Positions 53,015-62,919 of a stretch of DNA of 64,000 nucleotides are shown here, one piece after another. The translations under genes were made by a program, and so were the position numbers. The notes beneath the pieces are model-generated. The model was not told the DNA's origin and did no database searches. It was given only the letters and a program-made list of their open reading frames with translations. Source of the stretch: Cordylochernes scorpioides (lineage: Eukaryota > Arthropoda > Arachnida > Pseudoscorpiones > Chernetidae); the NCBI GenBank assembly GCA_030710605.1, contig CP092874.1:39690164-39754163 (forward strand), written 5' to 3'. Numbering within the stretch: the stretch's first letter is position 1; each line of letters starts with the position of its first letter.

Positions 53015-55240
53015 GTCAGAAAAACCAATTACCACAGTGGAGGCAGAGAGAGTTCTTCCAGCCAGCAGGGTGACTCACAACGCCCGCCAACATCAATAAA
53101 CAGCAGCGGCGTCAGGTTAACATGACACCTCCAATTTCAGTAGGCCTGTATCTTTGGCACAGCAGAATGCTAGATTTTCGTGTCCAAATAACCTACCAGA
53201 TTAAAACGGATAGGAAAGTTATATAAAATTCCTTTTATAGCAAATCTTATTTTTATAAGGTTATCGATCCTTTAAATGACACCATATAGGACGCCATATT
53301 ATACCATCGTAAAAAGACAATTAAATCATCAAAATGGCGCCCATCGCCACGACAATGTTACAATCTTCAACACTCTTCACTGTCAATCATTCAATTATAT
53401 GGCTTTTGGGTACGCTTTTAATATGAACAAACACAACATTACCGGCTCATTCGTTAGGAATAAAAAAGGATTTAACCTCTCATTTCTCCATATGTAACGC
53501 AATGTTACATGGAGAAAAGATCTGTTAAGTTAATATTTTAAATGATTTTTCCCAAGCGTAACAAGCCGGCGTTTGGGTAGGCTCACCTAAAAATTTTGCA
53601 GACCAACAGCATAAAACGCTCTGCAATCTTTTTAGCGCCTAAGACATGCACTACACACTTCATGTATCCAAAGTCCCATCTTCCACTACACTACATCATT
53701 TTAGGGATCAAGATCGCTCCCCGTCTGGTCTCACATAATATAATCGGGAAGATCTGGCATAGACCAACTTCTCAGACCGGACCAAAGCGACATAGGATCA
53801 CATTGCCTCCCCGTAGGCCGAACTAAAGACATTAATAATATTGCACCTACACATAGACATTGTGTGTAAGTATGTTCTTTTTTTCAGGAACGAATATTTT
53901 TGTTTTCTTTTAACTTTTCTTCAAAAGAGACATTTTTTGCTTCATTTGTTACTACTTAATATTTATCTAATCATTAATAACCTTTAATTATATTATATTT
54001 TTTTGTATAAAATCTTGAATAATTATTTTTATTTTTATTTTTTTTTACTTTTCAATTATATAATCAAATTTTTATTCCAACATTATTTTAACAACTTTAT
54101 TTTAACAAATTTATTTTTCATGATATTATTTTAGTATGACAAAACATTTAATTCTTTCAATAATCATTTTTTTTAATTCATTATTATATCTTTTATATTT
54201 TACTAATTCATTATTATATCTTTTATATTTTACTAATTCATTATTATGTCTTTTATATATTACATGTTTGATCATATCCACTTATACTGTTGTTATCCGC
54301 AATCATATTTCTATCTTTTTATTCACTACATTTTTGTTTAAATAACTTTATTATATGACAATGTTTATTTATCAGCAACTACCGGGCATACAACAATCGT
54401 TTTTCAATAATCCTACTTACTAATCACTTCCCTATACTTTTTTCACTACCTATTTCAGCCATTGCTAGAAACGACAGCACTGCTTGACAATTTTTCTTTT
54501 GATTTCGTAATTCAACAAACTCTTTGAACACAGTTCCCCAGAAGTACAAGTCTCGACTTTTGGTCTGAACACGTTTCAAAAGTTTATTTCAATCATCCGC
54601 AGAGCACATCACCAACGCATGCACAAAGCGTTCACTTTTTTCAACTTTCAATTTTTTCAGCTCTAGCGGACCACAATCAACCTTTGATTTCAAGTCAAGT
54701 CAGACCACCTACTGTCGCTACAACAATTCTACTTATCGCATGGCTCTACCACCCCTTTCAATCATATTAAGTCTTCAACAACTTTTCAACCAATAACCCT
54801 ACAATTGTGACAAAGCACTGTAACCTTATACAGGATCACAGGTGAAACATTGCCTAGGAAGACGCACAAGTCTATATCCTCGCTTTGCACCTGGATCTCA
54901 GTATTTGATTGTCTGTGCAACACTTACAATTGCATATTCTTCAACCCCTAACCCTTTCCAACGCCCGCCAACAATCTTTTTGAACATCATTTTTATCATC
55001 ATTATTTTTTAGCAAACAAAGGTTTTATCTACAGTTCTCTTTTATAATGAATATCATAACTTTTAAATTAGACATAAGTTTTATTTTTATAATTTTCAGA
55101 TATAGCCAAATAAACATCTTGTTATAGCCCTTTACCCTCACAGTTTTAATTAATTAAAATAAATTTTAATTACTTACCTGTGTTAGAGAGGCTTTACCCG
55201 CTTAAACCCGGATAAACCCTTTCACTCCAGGGGCCCATCT
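53015..55240 (+). other. Post-pol non-coding tail of element B
   Basis: 2.2 kb with no ORF over 80 codons and no env-like protein. Holds a 30-bp tandem triplet at 54174-54266 (TTCATTATTATATCTTTTAT). Short blocks near 54840-54960 match element C's tail. Confidence 0.7.
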
Positions 55241-55866
55241 ATGATAATTTAAACCAACAACCCTATATATAATACTTATAACAAGATTATGTTGTATATA
55301 GAAACATATCTATAAATAATTATACGCATAATTGACATGTGTCCTTGCATCACCATATGTAATGTACTGAGGATGAATAAATAAAACTATATAATAGATT
55401 AAAAGCTGAGTTAAAAGCAAGATTGAGAGAATCACAAAGTAACTTCTAAAGATAGATTGTTAGCCGACAGGTAGGCGCCAGTCTCGAGTAACAGCGACAC
55501 GTGCCGTGTCTCGAGTAGCAGCGACACGTGCCGTGATGCAATTCTCTTTGTCGGAGAGGTAGTATAAAAGGCAGGTTAGCGACAGTTAGTCAGTTGCAGT
55601 GAATCTTCCGGTCAGCGTCACCCCTTGTCGTCTCCAGGGACCAACTCATCGACCATGTAAAACAGTAAGGAATCTTCTATCTCCATCTTTGCTTTTGGCT
55701 CGACTTTTTATCTATTCAAGAAATTTTCCTTCGACAACTGTGTCGCTTCGTTTTGTGTGTGTGTCCTTACCACCCATCGCTCAACAACTACGACTGCTTC
55801 TAGCCAACATGCCACACTGCATTCATTCAACAGCATAAACTACTACTACATTTCAACATTATTACA
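55241..55866 (+). repeat. 3' LTR of element B
   Basis: Identical in layout to the 5' LTR; the three differences I see are AAACC/AAGCC, CTTTGTC/ATTTGTC and CCCATCG/CCTATCG. Confidence 0.93.
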
Positions 55867-55881
55867 TGCATGTATTTAAGG

Positions 55882-56255
55882 AGGGACCCGCTCCAACACA
55901 ATAGTTACAAAAACCAAAAAGCGAGTGGGAGGGGGGGGGGGGGCAAAGTCAAAAACAAAGTGTCTCGCGTAGTGGCGGCGCCATCGTAGCCACGTGATCG
56001 TAGCCAACCAATAGGAGAGCGCCATTCCAAAAAAAAAAAGCAAACGGTGACAGAGATGATGACGCTCGTAACTGTATATAGAATAATAGATTTACAGTAG
56101 AGAACTTGGAAAATTCGAACGTCTTTAATTCGAATATTTATCTTGGTTCCTAGAATTTCCTAAAAATTGAATATCCGTTTTTAATTCGAATTTTTGGATA
56201 ATTCGATTTTTTTTTTGTCCCTTGGGCTTGGAATTATCTAAGTTCGACTGTATCA
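55882..56255. repeat. Repeat shared, inverted, with 42851-43000
   Basis: Includes a 13-G run at 55931-55943 and the block AGAGCGCCATTCC, A run, GCAAACGGTGACAGAG, ATGACGCTCGTAACTGTATA. No gene. CCCGCTCCAA near 55888 also occurs in the Helitron at 30353, so the Helitron piece broken at 47921 may resume here. Confidence 0.5.
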
Positions 56256-56593
56256 ATATTTTGATATTCATATTTTGATACTCTGTAAATTTCCCTCATT
56301 GATTTTCTAACATCTTATAAATTTTGTTTTTGCATCAAATAACTTGCAGTGTGATCGTGAGGGTGATAATTTTCTAGGTGACAATATCTCAAATATCGAC
56401 CAAAAGATCCTAAATTTTACAATTTCATTCAGATCTAGTCCCAATGGTAGAGCCTTTAATTCTCTCATTATTTCCGTGCCTACACTCTTACAGGGATAAC
56501 AGAATATCATGAATCAAGATTCTTTATCTTTATTAAACGTAATCTCTCGAGCTTTCGGACATCTCTGCTCTTCTACAGGAGTACATAAAAATA
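56256..56593. repeat. R1 repeat copy and unassigned DNA
   Basis: TTTTGATACTCTGTAAATTT then CCCTCATTGATTTTC, as in the R1 copies at 23385 and 40720. ORF 56307-56510 is not convincing. Confidence 0.55.
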
Positions 56594-58012
56594 CACTGCG
56601 TGACATTGAAAATGGAACACCAAGAAATAGTGACCAGAAAATTATGCAAATTTCAGGGTAGACGCGCCTAACCGAGTTATGCAAATGATGTAAAATGCGC
56701 AGCTCTCGTGCGCACATGGAGTAAGATATAAGGGAAGGAACTTGCAGAAAGGACAGTATTCGTGTCATTATTTCTTCAAGGAAAATCATTGTAGAAATTT
56801 TGTTCTTGTGTCAAAAGACACGTGTAATAACAGAGAATGCCAGGTCATCGTAAACGGAGGCAGTTCAAGCAGACAGACGCTTTTACGAGGGGCATGGTGA
56901 TCGGACTGAAAAGGGCAGGTTGGTCCATACGTCAAATCGCAGCTGATACACACCTTGGTGCGTCCACGGTGCACCGACTGTGGAGAAGATGGTTGGAACA
57001 AGGAAATGTGGCAATTTATAGGAATGTCGGTGCAACCAGAGTGACGTCAGCACGTGTGGATCGGCGTATCCTTCGACAAGCAGTGGCGGCCCCACAAGCC
57101 ACTTGTACCGCCATCCTGCAACATGTGCAAGACACCCTAGATCATTCCATCTCGACCAGAACCATTTCCCGTCGATTGGTTGCTAATGGCTTGCACTCAT
57201 GCCGTCCGCTAAGAAGACTGCCATTGACCCCACCGAATAGGCGCCAACGTTTGGAATGGTGCCGGGCTAGATCGACGTGGATGACGGAATGGCACAGGGT
57301 CGTGTTCTCAGATGAGTCGCGTTTCTGCTTGTCCAGTGATAGTCGCCGTGTACGCGTGTGGCGTCGACGTGGAGAAAGGTCCAATCCGGCAGCAATTGTG
57401 GAACTCCCCACCGTGCGACAACGTGGAATCATGGTTTGGGGCGCAATCGCGTATGATTCCAGGTCACCTTTACTTCGTATTCAGGGCACTATGACCGGCC
57501 AACGATACGTTGATGATGTGCTGCGACCAGTGACACTCCCCTACCTTCAGGGGGTACCCAATGCCCTTTATCAGCAGGATAACGCCCGACCGCACACTGC
57601 TCGCATTAGCCAACAAGCTCTGCAAGATGTACAGATGCTTCCCTGGCCACCGTACTCTCCTGATCTCTCACCAATCGAGCACGTCTGGGACATCATTGGA
57701 CGCCGTTTGCATGCCTTGCCACAGCCGCGTTCAGAAGACGAACTGTGGCAAATGGTTGAGAGGGAATGGAGAGCCATCCCTCAGGACGCCATCCGTACTC
57801 TGATTGACTCTCTACCTAGACGTGTTGCTGCGTGCATCGCCGTCCGCGGTGGTCCTACTTGCTACTAAGCCGACGCCGTTCTCGCTCTGTATTATGACTA
57901 TCATTTTGAAATAAAGATCACTTATTGTTCGTCCCTGTCTCTCTCTGTCTGCCGAGTTTCATCACTTTCTGGCCACTATTTCTTGGTGTTCCATTTTCAA
58001 TGTCACGCAGTG
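56594..58012 (+). mobile_element. Tc1-like transposon, 1419 bp, apparently complete
   Basis: TIRs of about 47 bp starting CACTGCGTGACATTGAAAAT, with one mismatch between ends; TA duplications at 56592-56593 and 58013-58014. Encloses an intact transposase and a poly(A) signal AATAAA near 57911. Confidence 0.95.
56837..57868 (+). CDS. Tc1-like transposase, intact (DD34E)
   Basis: 343 residues, the full Tc1 length. Cut-and-paste DNA transposase. N-terminal paired-type helix-turn-helix (residues about 10-120, with GWSIRQIAADTHLGASTVHR and TISRRLVANGLHSCRPLRR), which binds the TIRs. Catalytic domain: first Asp in VVFSDESRFCL, second in QQDNARPHTA, and Glu in YSPDLSPIEHVWD, spaced as DD34E. No stop or frameshift. 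The start ATG follows a TIR and short leader and gives the family's usual N-terminus. Near-identical TIRs and an open frame suggest a recent or active copy. Confidence 0.95.
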   Translation: MPGHRKRRQFKQTDAFTRGMVIGLKRAGWSIRQIAADTHLGASTVHRLWRRWLEQGNVAIYRNVGATRVTSARVDRRILRQAVAAPQATCTAILQHVQDTLDHSISTRTISRRLVANGLHSCRPLRRLPLTPPNRRQRLEWCRARSTWMTEWHRVVFSDESRFCLSSDSRRVRVWRRRGERSNPAAIVELPTVRQRGIMVWGAIAYDSRSPLLRIQGTMTGQRYVDDVLRPVTLPYLQGVPNALYQQDNARPHTARISQQALQDVQMLPWPPYSPDLSPIEHVWDIIGRRLHALPQPRSEDELWQMVEREWRAIPQDAIRTLIDSLPRRVAACIAVRGGPTCY

Positions 58013-58147
58013 TATATCAAATTTAAATATTAAGATAGATTTTGCATATTGCTTGATGTGTAATTGAAAAATATATATATTTATATATATATTTTTTTAT
58101 TCAGTTAGTTTGTATTTGCATATTTACTTTTATAATATGATGCACTA

Positions 58148-58385
58148 GCGCGCCATCTGTTATCAAAATTCGAAACTATTTTAAAGGCGTAAGATTCTTT
58201 TTGAAATTAAACAATTTCTACTGCCCTTACTGCAATGGAAAAACCGCTGGGAGGGTTCACCACTGATGTGCCAGGCCCTCCCATTAATTTTTCCATTGCA
58301 GTAGGGGCAGTAGAAATTGTTTAATTTCAAAAAGAATCTTACGCCTTTAAAATAGTTTCGAATTTTGATATTTACTTTTGTTTGG
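58148..58385. mobile_element. Foldback family FA, best-preserved arms
   Basis: Arms from GCGCCATCTGTTATCAAAAT through AAGATTCTTTTTGAAATTAA and CTACTGCCCTTACTGCAATG, with the complement from 58296 on. Centre: CCGCTGGGAGGGTTCACCAC, then TGATGTGCCAGGCCCTCCC. Confidence 0.75.
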
Positions 58386-58449
58386 TTAATTTTAGTAATT
58401 ATCATATTGACTGAAATTTTATTATTTTGAAACTATGTTTATATAAAAC

Positions 58450-58842
58450 GACACTTGAAGTTACACCGCATGAGTTTCTTTTCAGCGAAAAATCAAATTT
58501 TTATTTCAAGGTGAAATATCGACTATTTCTAACCTTTATGGATGAGGTATGAAAGGATGAATTATGAAAAGTAATGATGAACGGAAAAATAAAAGTGTCC
58601 AGGGATGGGAATCGAACCCAACAATGTTCCGCTTACCGGGCAGATGCCATGTCCACTAGGCTACCCTGGACGTATTTTTCCGTTCGTAAATGATACATAA
58701 AGTAACTTATAATGCAATATAATACACTGCGGCCTGTAAATGAAGGTTAGAAATAGTCGATATTTCATCTTGAAATAAAAATTTGATTTTTCGTTGAAAA
58801 GAAACTCATGCGGTGTAACTTCAAGTGTCGTTTTACAATCAC
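58450..58842. repeat. Inverted repeat with a tRNA gene in the loop
   Basis: CGACACTTGAAGTTACACCG (58450) through ATATCGACTATTTCTAACCT (58535), with its complement at 58745-58835; about 90-bp arms, a few mismatches. The inner segment carries the tRNA at 58597-58671. Confidence 0.85.
58597..58671 (-). tRNA. tRNA gene or tRNA-like sequence (anticodon region reads GGT, Thr?)
   Basis: 75 nt that fold as a cloverleaf: acceptor GTCCAGG/CCTGGAC (7 perfect pairs), D arm GCC/GGC, anticodon stem TCTGC/GCGGA around loop CCGGTAA, T arm TTGGG/CCCAT region with B box GGTTCGATTCC. Position 33 is C instead of the near-universal T, so the anticodon assignment is doubtful and the copy may be a mobile tRNA-like gene. 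Confidence 0.65.
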
Positions 58843-59275
58843 AGGCCGCAGTGTTGTTATATTGTATGTTTATATAAGGTTTTAGAAATATAATCTATTG
58901 GTATTATCAGAATATATCATACTGTAAATTTCCGGTAGGTCTATTTTTCTCTTAATGCTATTGTCTTTATAATAATGCTTCAATGATTAATTGTAGTGAT
59001 GTGTTTTGGGTTGTTCTATTGCAGTATATGATGAAGATAGAGCTTGCCTGGCCGGCATTCATAGTTCTAAAAGATACTTCGGCCAGTAAATGTTTTTTTA
59101 ATTTAAAATCGCGTGAGAATGTCCTTGCAACCTCAGTAAAATTTTTAGCCCCTTGCTTTAATTTTTAATTCGTTCCTGATAAGGACAAAATATTTTTGCC
59201 GAAACGTCAAGATAGATTCACTGGGGCCGAAGTATCTTTAATTTTAGATAACAGTATAATTATAGCAGACGACCT
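58843..59275. repeat. Penelope-like 3' relic with hammerhead-like core
   Basis: CCTGATAAGG (59176) and GCCGAAACGTC (59199) enclose a short hairpin (GGACAAAA/TTTTGCC). The core reads CTGATAA instead of CTGATGA. Outside it, AAAGATACTTCGGCCAGT (59070) is complementary to ACTGGGGCCGAAGTATCTTT (59219). ORF 58983-59168 lies inside and is not convincing. Confidence 0.4.
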
Positions 59276-59945
59276 AAAACAATGGGCTGGAGAAGTATGG
59301 AGAGACCATATGGTCCACCCTCAGTAGAGGAAGGAACTGAAGGAGGAAGTATGGAGAGACCATGTGGCCCACCCTCAGTAGAGGAAGGCACTGAAGGAGG
59401 GAGACATTGAGGGACCATGTGGCCCACTCTCAGTAGAGGAAGGCATTGAAGGAGAGAGATATGGAGAGACCATGTGGCCTACCCTCAGTAGAGGAAGACA
59501 TTGAAGGAGGGAGATATGGAGAGACCATGTGGCCCACCCTCAGTAGAGGAGGGCACTGAAGGAGGGAGATATGGAGAGACCATGTGGCCCACCCTCAGTA
59601 GAGGAAGGCACTGAAGGAGGGAGATATGGAGAGACCATGTGGCCCACCCTCAGTAGAGGAAGTCACTGAAGGAGGAGATATGGAGAGACCATGTGGCCCG
59701 CCCTCAATAGAGGAAGGCACTGAAGGAGGGAGGTATGGAGAGACCATGTGGCCCACCCTCAGTAGAGGAAGGCACTGAAGGAGGGAGATATGGAGAGACC
59801 ATGTGGCCCACCCTCAGTAGAGGAAGGCATTGAAGGAGGGAGATATGGAGACCATGTGGCCCGCCCTCAGTAGAGGAAGGCACTGAATGAGGGAGATATG
59901 GAGAGACCATGTGGCCCGCCCTCAGTAGAGGAAGGCATTGAAGGA
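59276..59945 (+). repeat. Minisatellite, about 12 units of about 58 bp
   Basis: Units: GAAGGAGGGAGATATGGAGA, GACCATGTGGCCCACCCTCA, GTAGAGGAAGGCACT. Highly uniform in the middle, degenerate at the left end. Minus-strand ORFs across it are repeat artefacts. Confidence 0.93.
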
Positions 59946-60299
59946 AGAGTACAGTTACAGTAGGTACAGTGAGGGCTGGAAATAGACTTGATGTTCACAT
60001 ACAGGGTGCAGCAGCTATTTGGGAACACACAATATAGGTGCCACACTTTCCTGTGTGTTATAGTAACATAGTTTTTTTCTGTTGCAAGTAACTTGACAGA
60101 ATCTACTCTTACGCAATAAATGAAGATGGTGTATGTATTCACATTCCAACACATGCTTCGTTTTCTGCTGGCTCCTAGTACAATTTGCAAATACATATGT
60201 CTTCGGCTCGATGGCATTCCAAGTTTTTAGAGATAAAGTTATGAAAATCCATGTTAAGGTTTTTGATTTAAACAAAATTTTATAATAAAAAGTAACTGG

Positions 60300-60672
60300 A
60301 AATCATTTCAATAGCATTGAAAGACGCAAATACAATACCAAAACTCATTACAAAAACCAAAATACCCCAGCCCCCATATGCAACCTCAAAGTTAACAGAG
60401 AATTAACAACAATTTCAAAAATCATAACAGGACATTTTAAAGAAATGAAGATAAACCCAGACATGGCTAGATCCTACAGGAATTGCAATAACTGTCACAA
60501 CACCCAACTCACTCTGGACCATATATACCCGGCCATCCTTGCAGCCCTCTATATGGCAGACATCAATCCAGAAGAGGACATATATACGGACAAGTCACCT
60601 CAGTTGGTCGATATTGTGATCAGGGTGCATTGGACCGATCTGAACTGCTCCAAGACACCACAACCACCATAA
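60300..60672 (+). pseudogene. LINE ORF2 C-terminal fragment
   Basis: Reads TISKIITGHFKEMK, then RNCNNCHNTQLTLDHI: the ITGH...C..C...T..H motif at the end of Jockey/I/R1-type LINE proteins, with the last Cys replaced. The frame runs to 60672. 5'-truncated, no poly(A) tail. Confidence 0.65.
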
Positions 60673-61329
60673 TAAAAAGGCATATATATTGACAAATATA
60701 TATTTTATTCCATCCAATATATACTTTTTTAGTATCTTAAGATTTAAATATGGATTGCTCTATATTCAGAACATCATTTTACATGTTATCCATGAGCATG
60801 CTGATCTTTGCTTAGATTTTGGGTTGAAAAGACTCGCGTGCCTTGCGATACTACACAGAACCTATGTGACGTTTTTTTCTCCAAAGGTGAGCACAGAGGC
60901 ACAATTAGCACCGAGTACACCGAACCAATGAATAAATCAGAAAAGAAATCTTAATGGCAGACTCAACAAAAAATACCATTAGGGAAATAAATATTCTACC
61001 TTGGTATCATAGCTGAATAAATCCCGATAAACTCCCATACAAAGTGTTACATAACAGAATGGACGATATCAGAGAGAGAGAGAATTGAGAAAGAGCCAGC
61101 TGGAAAAAACCATCAAGACCTCGGACCATACAGATAATTTACATCAAAGTCTAAGACAGTGATTGCTTCGTGGGGTACTCAACACATCTTTGACGGAGGA
61201 ATGGAATTCAATCAAAACAAAATATTCAAATGGTTATTTCCATATGCTTAAAATACTCCAATAAAGGCGTGAATTTTGATATTCGTGTCATTTTACATAT
61301 CATTCATATATATGCTGAGCTTTTTATAT

Positions 61330-61451
61330 TATTATCCCTAGTACACATGGCCATGATAATCATGGTGGGTAGAAGTTAGCGATTACTTTTACTCTAAGTA
61401 CACCACATATCTACATATGTGAAAAGCAGTTCGACTTTTGCACTTGCTGAG
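61330..61451 (-). mobile_element. SINE 3'-half fragment (copy 2)
   Basis: Duplicate of 2732-2853 with one or two base changes. Confidence 0.65.
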
Positions 61452-61565
61452 CTTTGATCTTGGTAAATACTCGCAACTTACGAAACTAACAGAACCTGCA
61501 ACAAGACATTTTACAAGAGTAAGATGTACAGTATTCATCATATAGGCTTTTTTTTTATTGCCAAG

Positions 61566-61823
61566 TCAGTCGGAGGATGCTCCAGAAGTCTGCAGCATGG
61601 CGGCGAAACGGCGAGTGATAGTCATGGAAGTGTCGATGAAGCGGTCGACACAGTTAGCCACGCAGGTCTCGGTGCGGTGGCCCAGACGGGTGCCCGGGCT
61701 GTCCACGCACTTCTCCCAGCACAGCTCGTTGAGCCGCCGGACCTGCGCCTGGAAGTTGGCGCGCTGTTGCTCCACCAGGTAGAACTCCTGCAGCTCGCGG
61801 TCACTGCTCAGTGGCGGCTCCAT
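61566..61823 (-). CDS. Tim8: Mitochondrial import chaperone Tim8, copy 2
   Basis: 85 residues, identical to copy 1. Twin CX3C motifs at 35-39 and 54-58. One synonymous difference (an Asn codon, near 61652) in 258 nt, while flanking non-coding sequence differs more often. Same AATAAA plus A-run after the stop and the same upstream sequence, so both copies keep any promoter they had. Either copy could be the functional gene. Confidence 0.92.
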   Translation of the reverse strand: MEPPLSSDRELQEFYLVEQQRANFQAQVRRLNELCWEKCVDSPGTRLGHRTETCVANCVDRFIDTSMTITRRFAAMLQTSGASSD

Positions 61824-62155
61824 TACGTAACAATTCCACCTAGCTCTTTTCGCTACAAACCCAATTTATAATATCTCCCTCGGTGGTGTTGATACACACG
61901 ACGACAATTATCAATTGGATATTTTTTAAAACAGTTTTGGTGGTGATATCGAAAGAGTTAATTTCGTATTCTATCCCTCAAAATCGGCATAGAAACGATT
62001 TGGTTTGAAAAGTGATTCTTGAAAATTGTCTTTGAAATTTTTACAAAGATCTATATGCTAATGAAGCTATGAAGGAAGCATTTGCCAGTTAGACTGAGGC
62101 CATGGCAAGAAATATTTCTTTTTCCCATATGATCTCATGGAGTGGGGTGAAGAAT

Positions 62156-62455
62156 TCATTGATGATAAGATCCAGATAAATATTGGTGGAGGAGGTATGA
62201 CTTATCGTGGTATTTGAAGCCAATGCTCTTGGCTAAGTCTTTGCTGTTCTGACTCAGAGGACACATGAGCTTTGACATGTCGCCTCCATAACCCTGGGAC
62301 CCTGACTGAATACCATCAACTAAGCAAGTCAAATTTAGATTTCTTAAGTGGTCTCTCTCTTCTTTTTTCTTATCCAAACTTGAAGCAAAGTTATACATGT
62401 GTATATTATATTTAAAAAATAATAATAATAATAGACATATCCTGACCACTAACAT
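62156..62455 (-). other. Unrecognised ORF, copy 2 (longer form)
   Basis: 99 residues. After a hydrophobic N-terminus it shares ASSLDK, LRNLNLTCLVDGIQ and MSKLMCPLSQNSK with copy 1, and continues into DLAKSIGFKYHDKSYLLHQYL, which copy 1 has lost. The hydrophobic start partly lies in the foldback fragment, so the true start may be the Met of MYNFASS. Family unknown; may be a gene remnant. Confidence 0.3.
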
Positions 62456-62550
62456 AACCTCTTTTTTTTTTAGATGTCAGAGCGCCATTTAGTAGAACAG
62501 AAATCAACTAAACGTTTATTTAACCTGTTCCTTGATATTGGAACAACCTA
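62432..62550. mobile_element. Hammerhead-family one-arm fragment with (ATT)n 3' tail
   Basis: Minus strand ends GGATATGTCTATTATTATTA, i.e. the family 3' end followed by ATT repeats. Contains AGAGCGCCATTTAGTAGAAC. Present only in copy 2. Confidence 0.65.
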
Positions 62551-62611
62551 TTAAGTGGCCTCTTTCTTTTCTTATCCAAACTTGAAGAAAAGTTATACAT
62601 GTGTATATTAT

Positions 62612-62919
62612 AAACAAATTAAGCCTATCCTGACCACTAGCAGGGGCGTTCTTTCTTTTTTTTTGATGGCAGAGCGCCATCTAGTGGAACAGAAATCAAC
62701 TAAACGTTGATTTAACTTTTTCCCTGTTATTGGGACAACCCATTTTCTTGACAAATCAAGAAAACCCAACCACGAAAGATTTATCAAGTAAATGGGTTGG
62801 CCAAATATCAGCGAACAGGTTAAATCAACGTTTAGTTGATTTCTGTTCCACTAGATGGCGCTCTGCCAACTAAAAAAAAAGGGCTCATGTTAGTGGTCAG
62901 GATAAGCCTAATTTGTTTT
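62612..62919. mobile_element. Hammerhead-family foldback (copy 2 of 3768-4061)
   Basis: Same arms as 3768-4061. Here the junction retains the full CCACG (62770-62774), the strand that in the ribozyme pairs as stem I and forms the 5' end of the cleaved RNA. Confidence 0.7.

Larger units (their letters stand above)
48060..55866 (+). mobile_element. Ty3-like LTR retrotransposon B, young, intact coding
   Basis: 7.8 kb. LTRs of about 626 bp (48060-48685, 55241-55866) with three visible differences; target duplication TGCAT (48055-48059, 55867-55871; or TGCA if the LTR starts at 48059). gag 48772-49764, pol 49739-53014, a 2.2-kb non-coding tail, and a GC-rich tract CCAGGGGCCCATCT before the 3' LTR. 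Restoring the foldback arm across it confirms the insertion point. Confidence 0.95.

Noticed and set aside
53015-55240. Possible env gene after pol of element B
   Set aside because: No ORF over 80 codons, no signal peptide or transmembrane pattern in a long frame.
59276-59945. Possible CRISPR-like array
   Set aside because: Units are contiguous, about 58 bp, without unique spacers; eukaryotic minisatellite.
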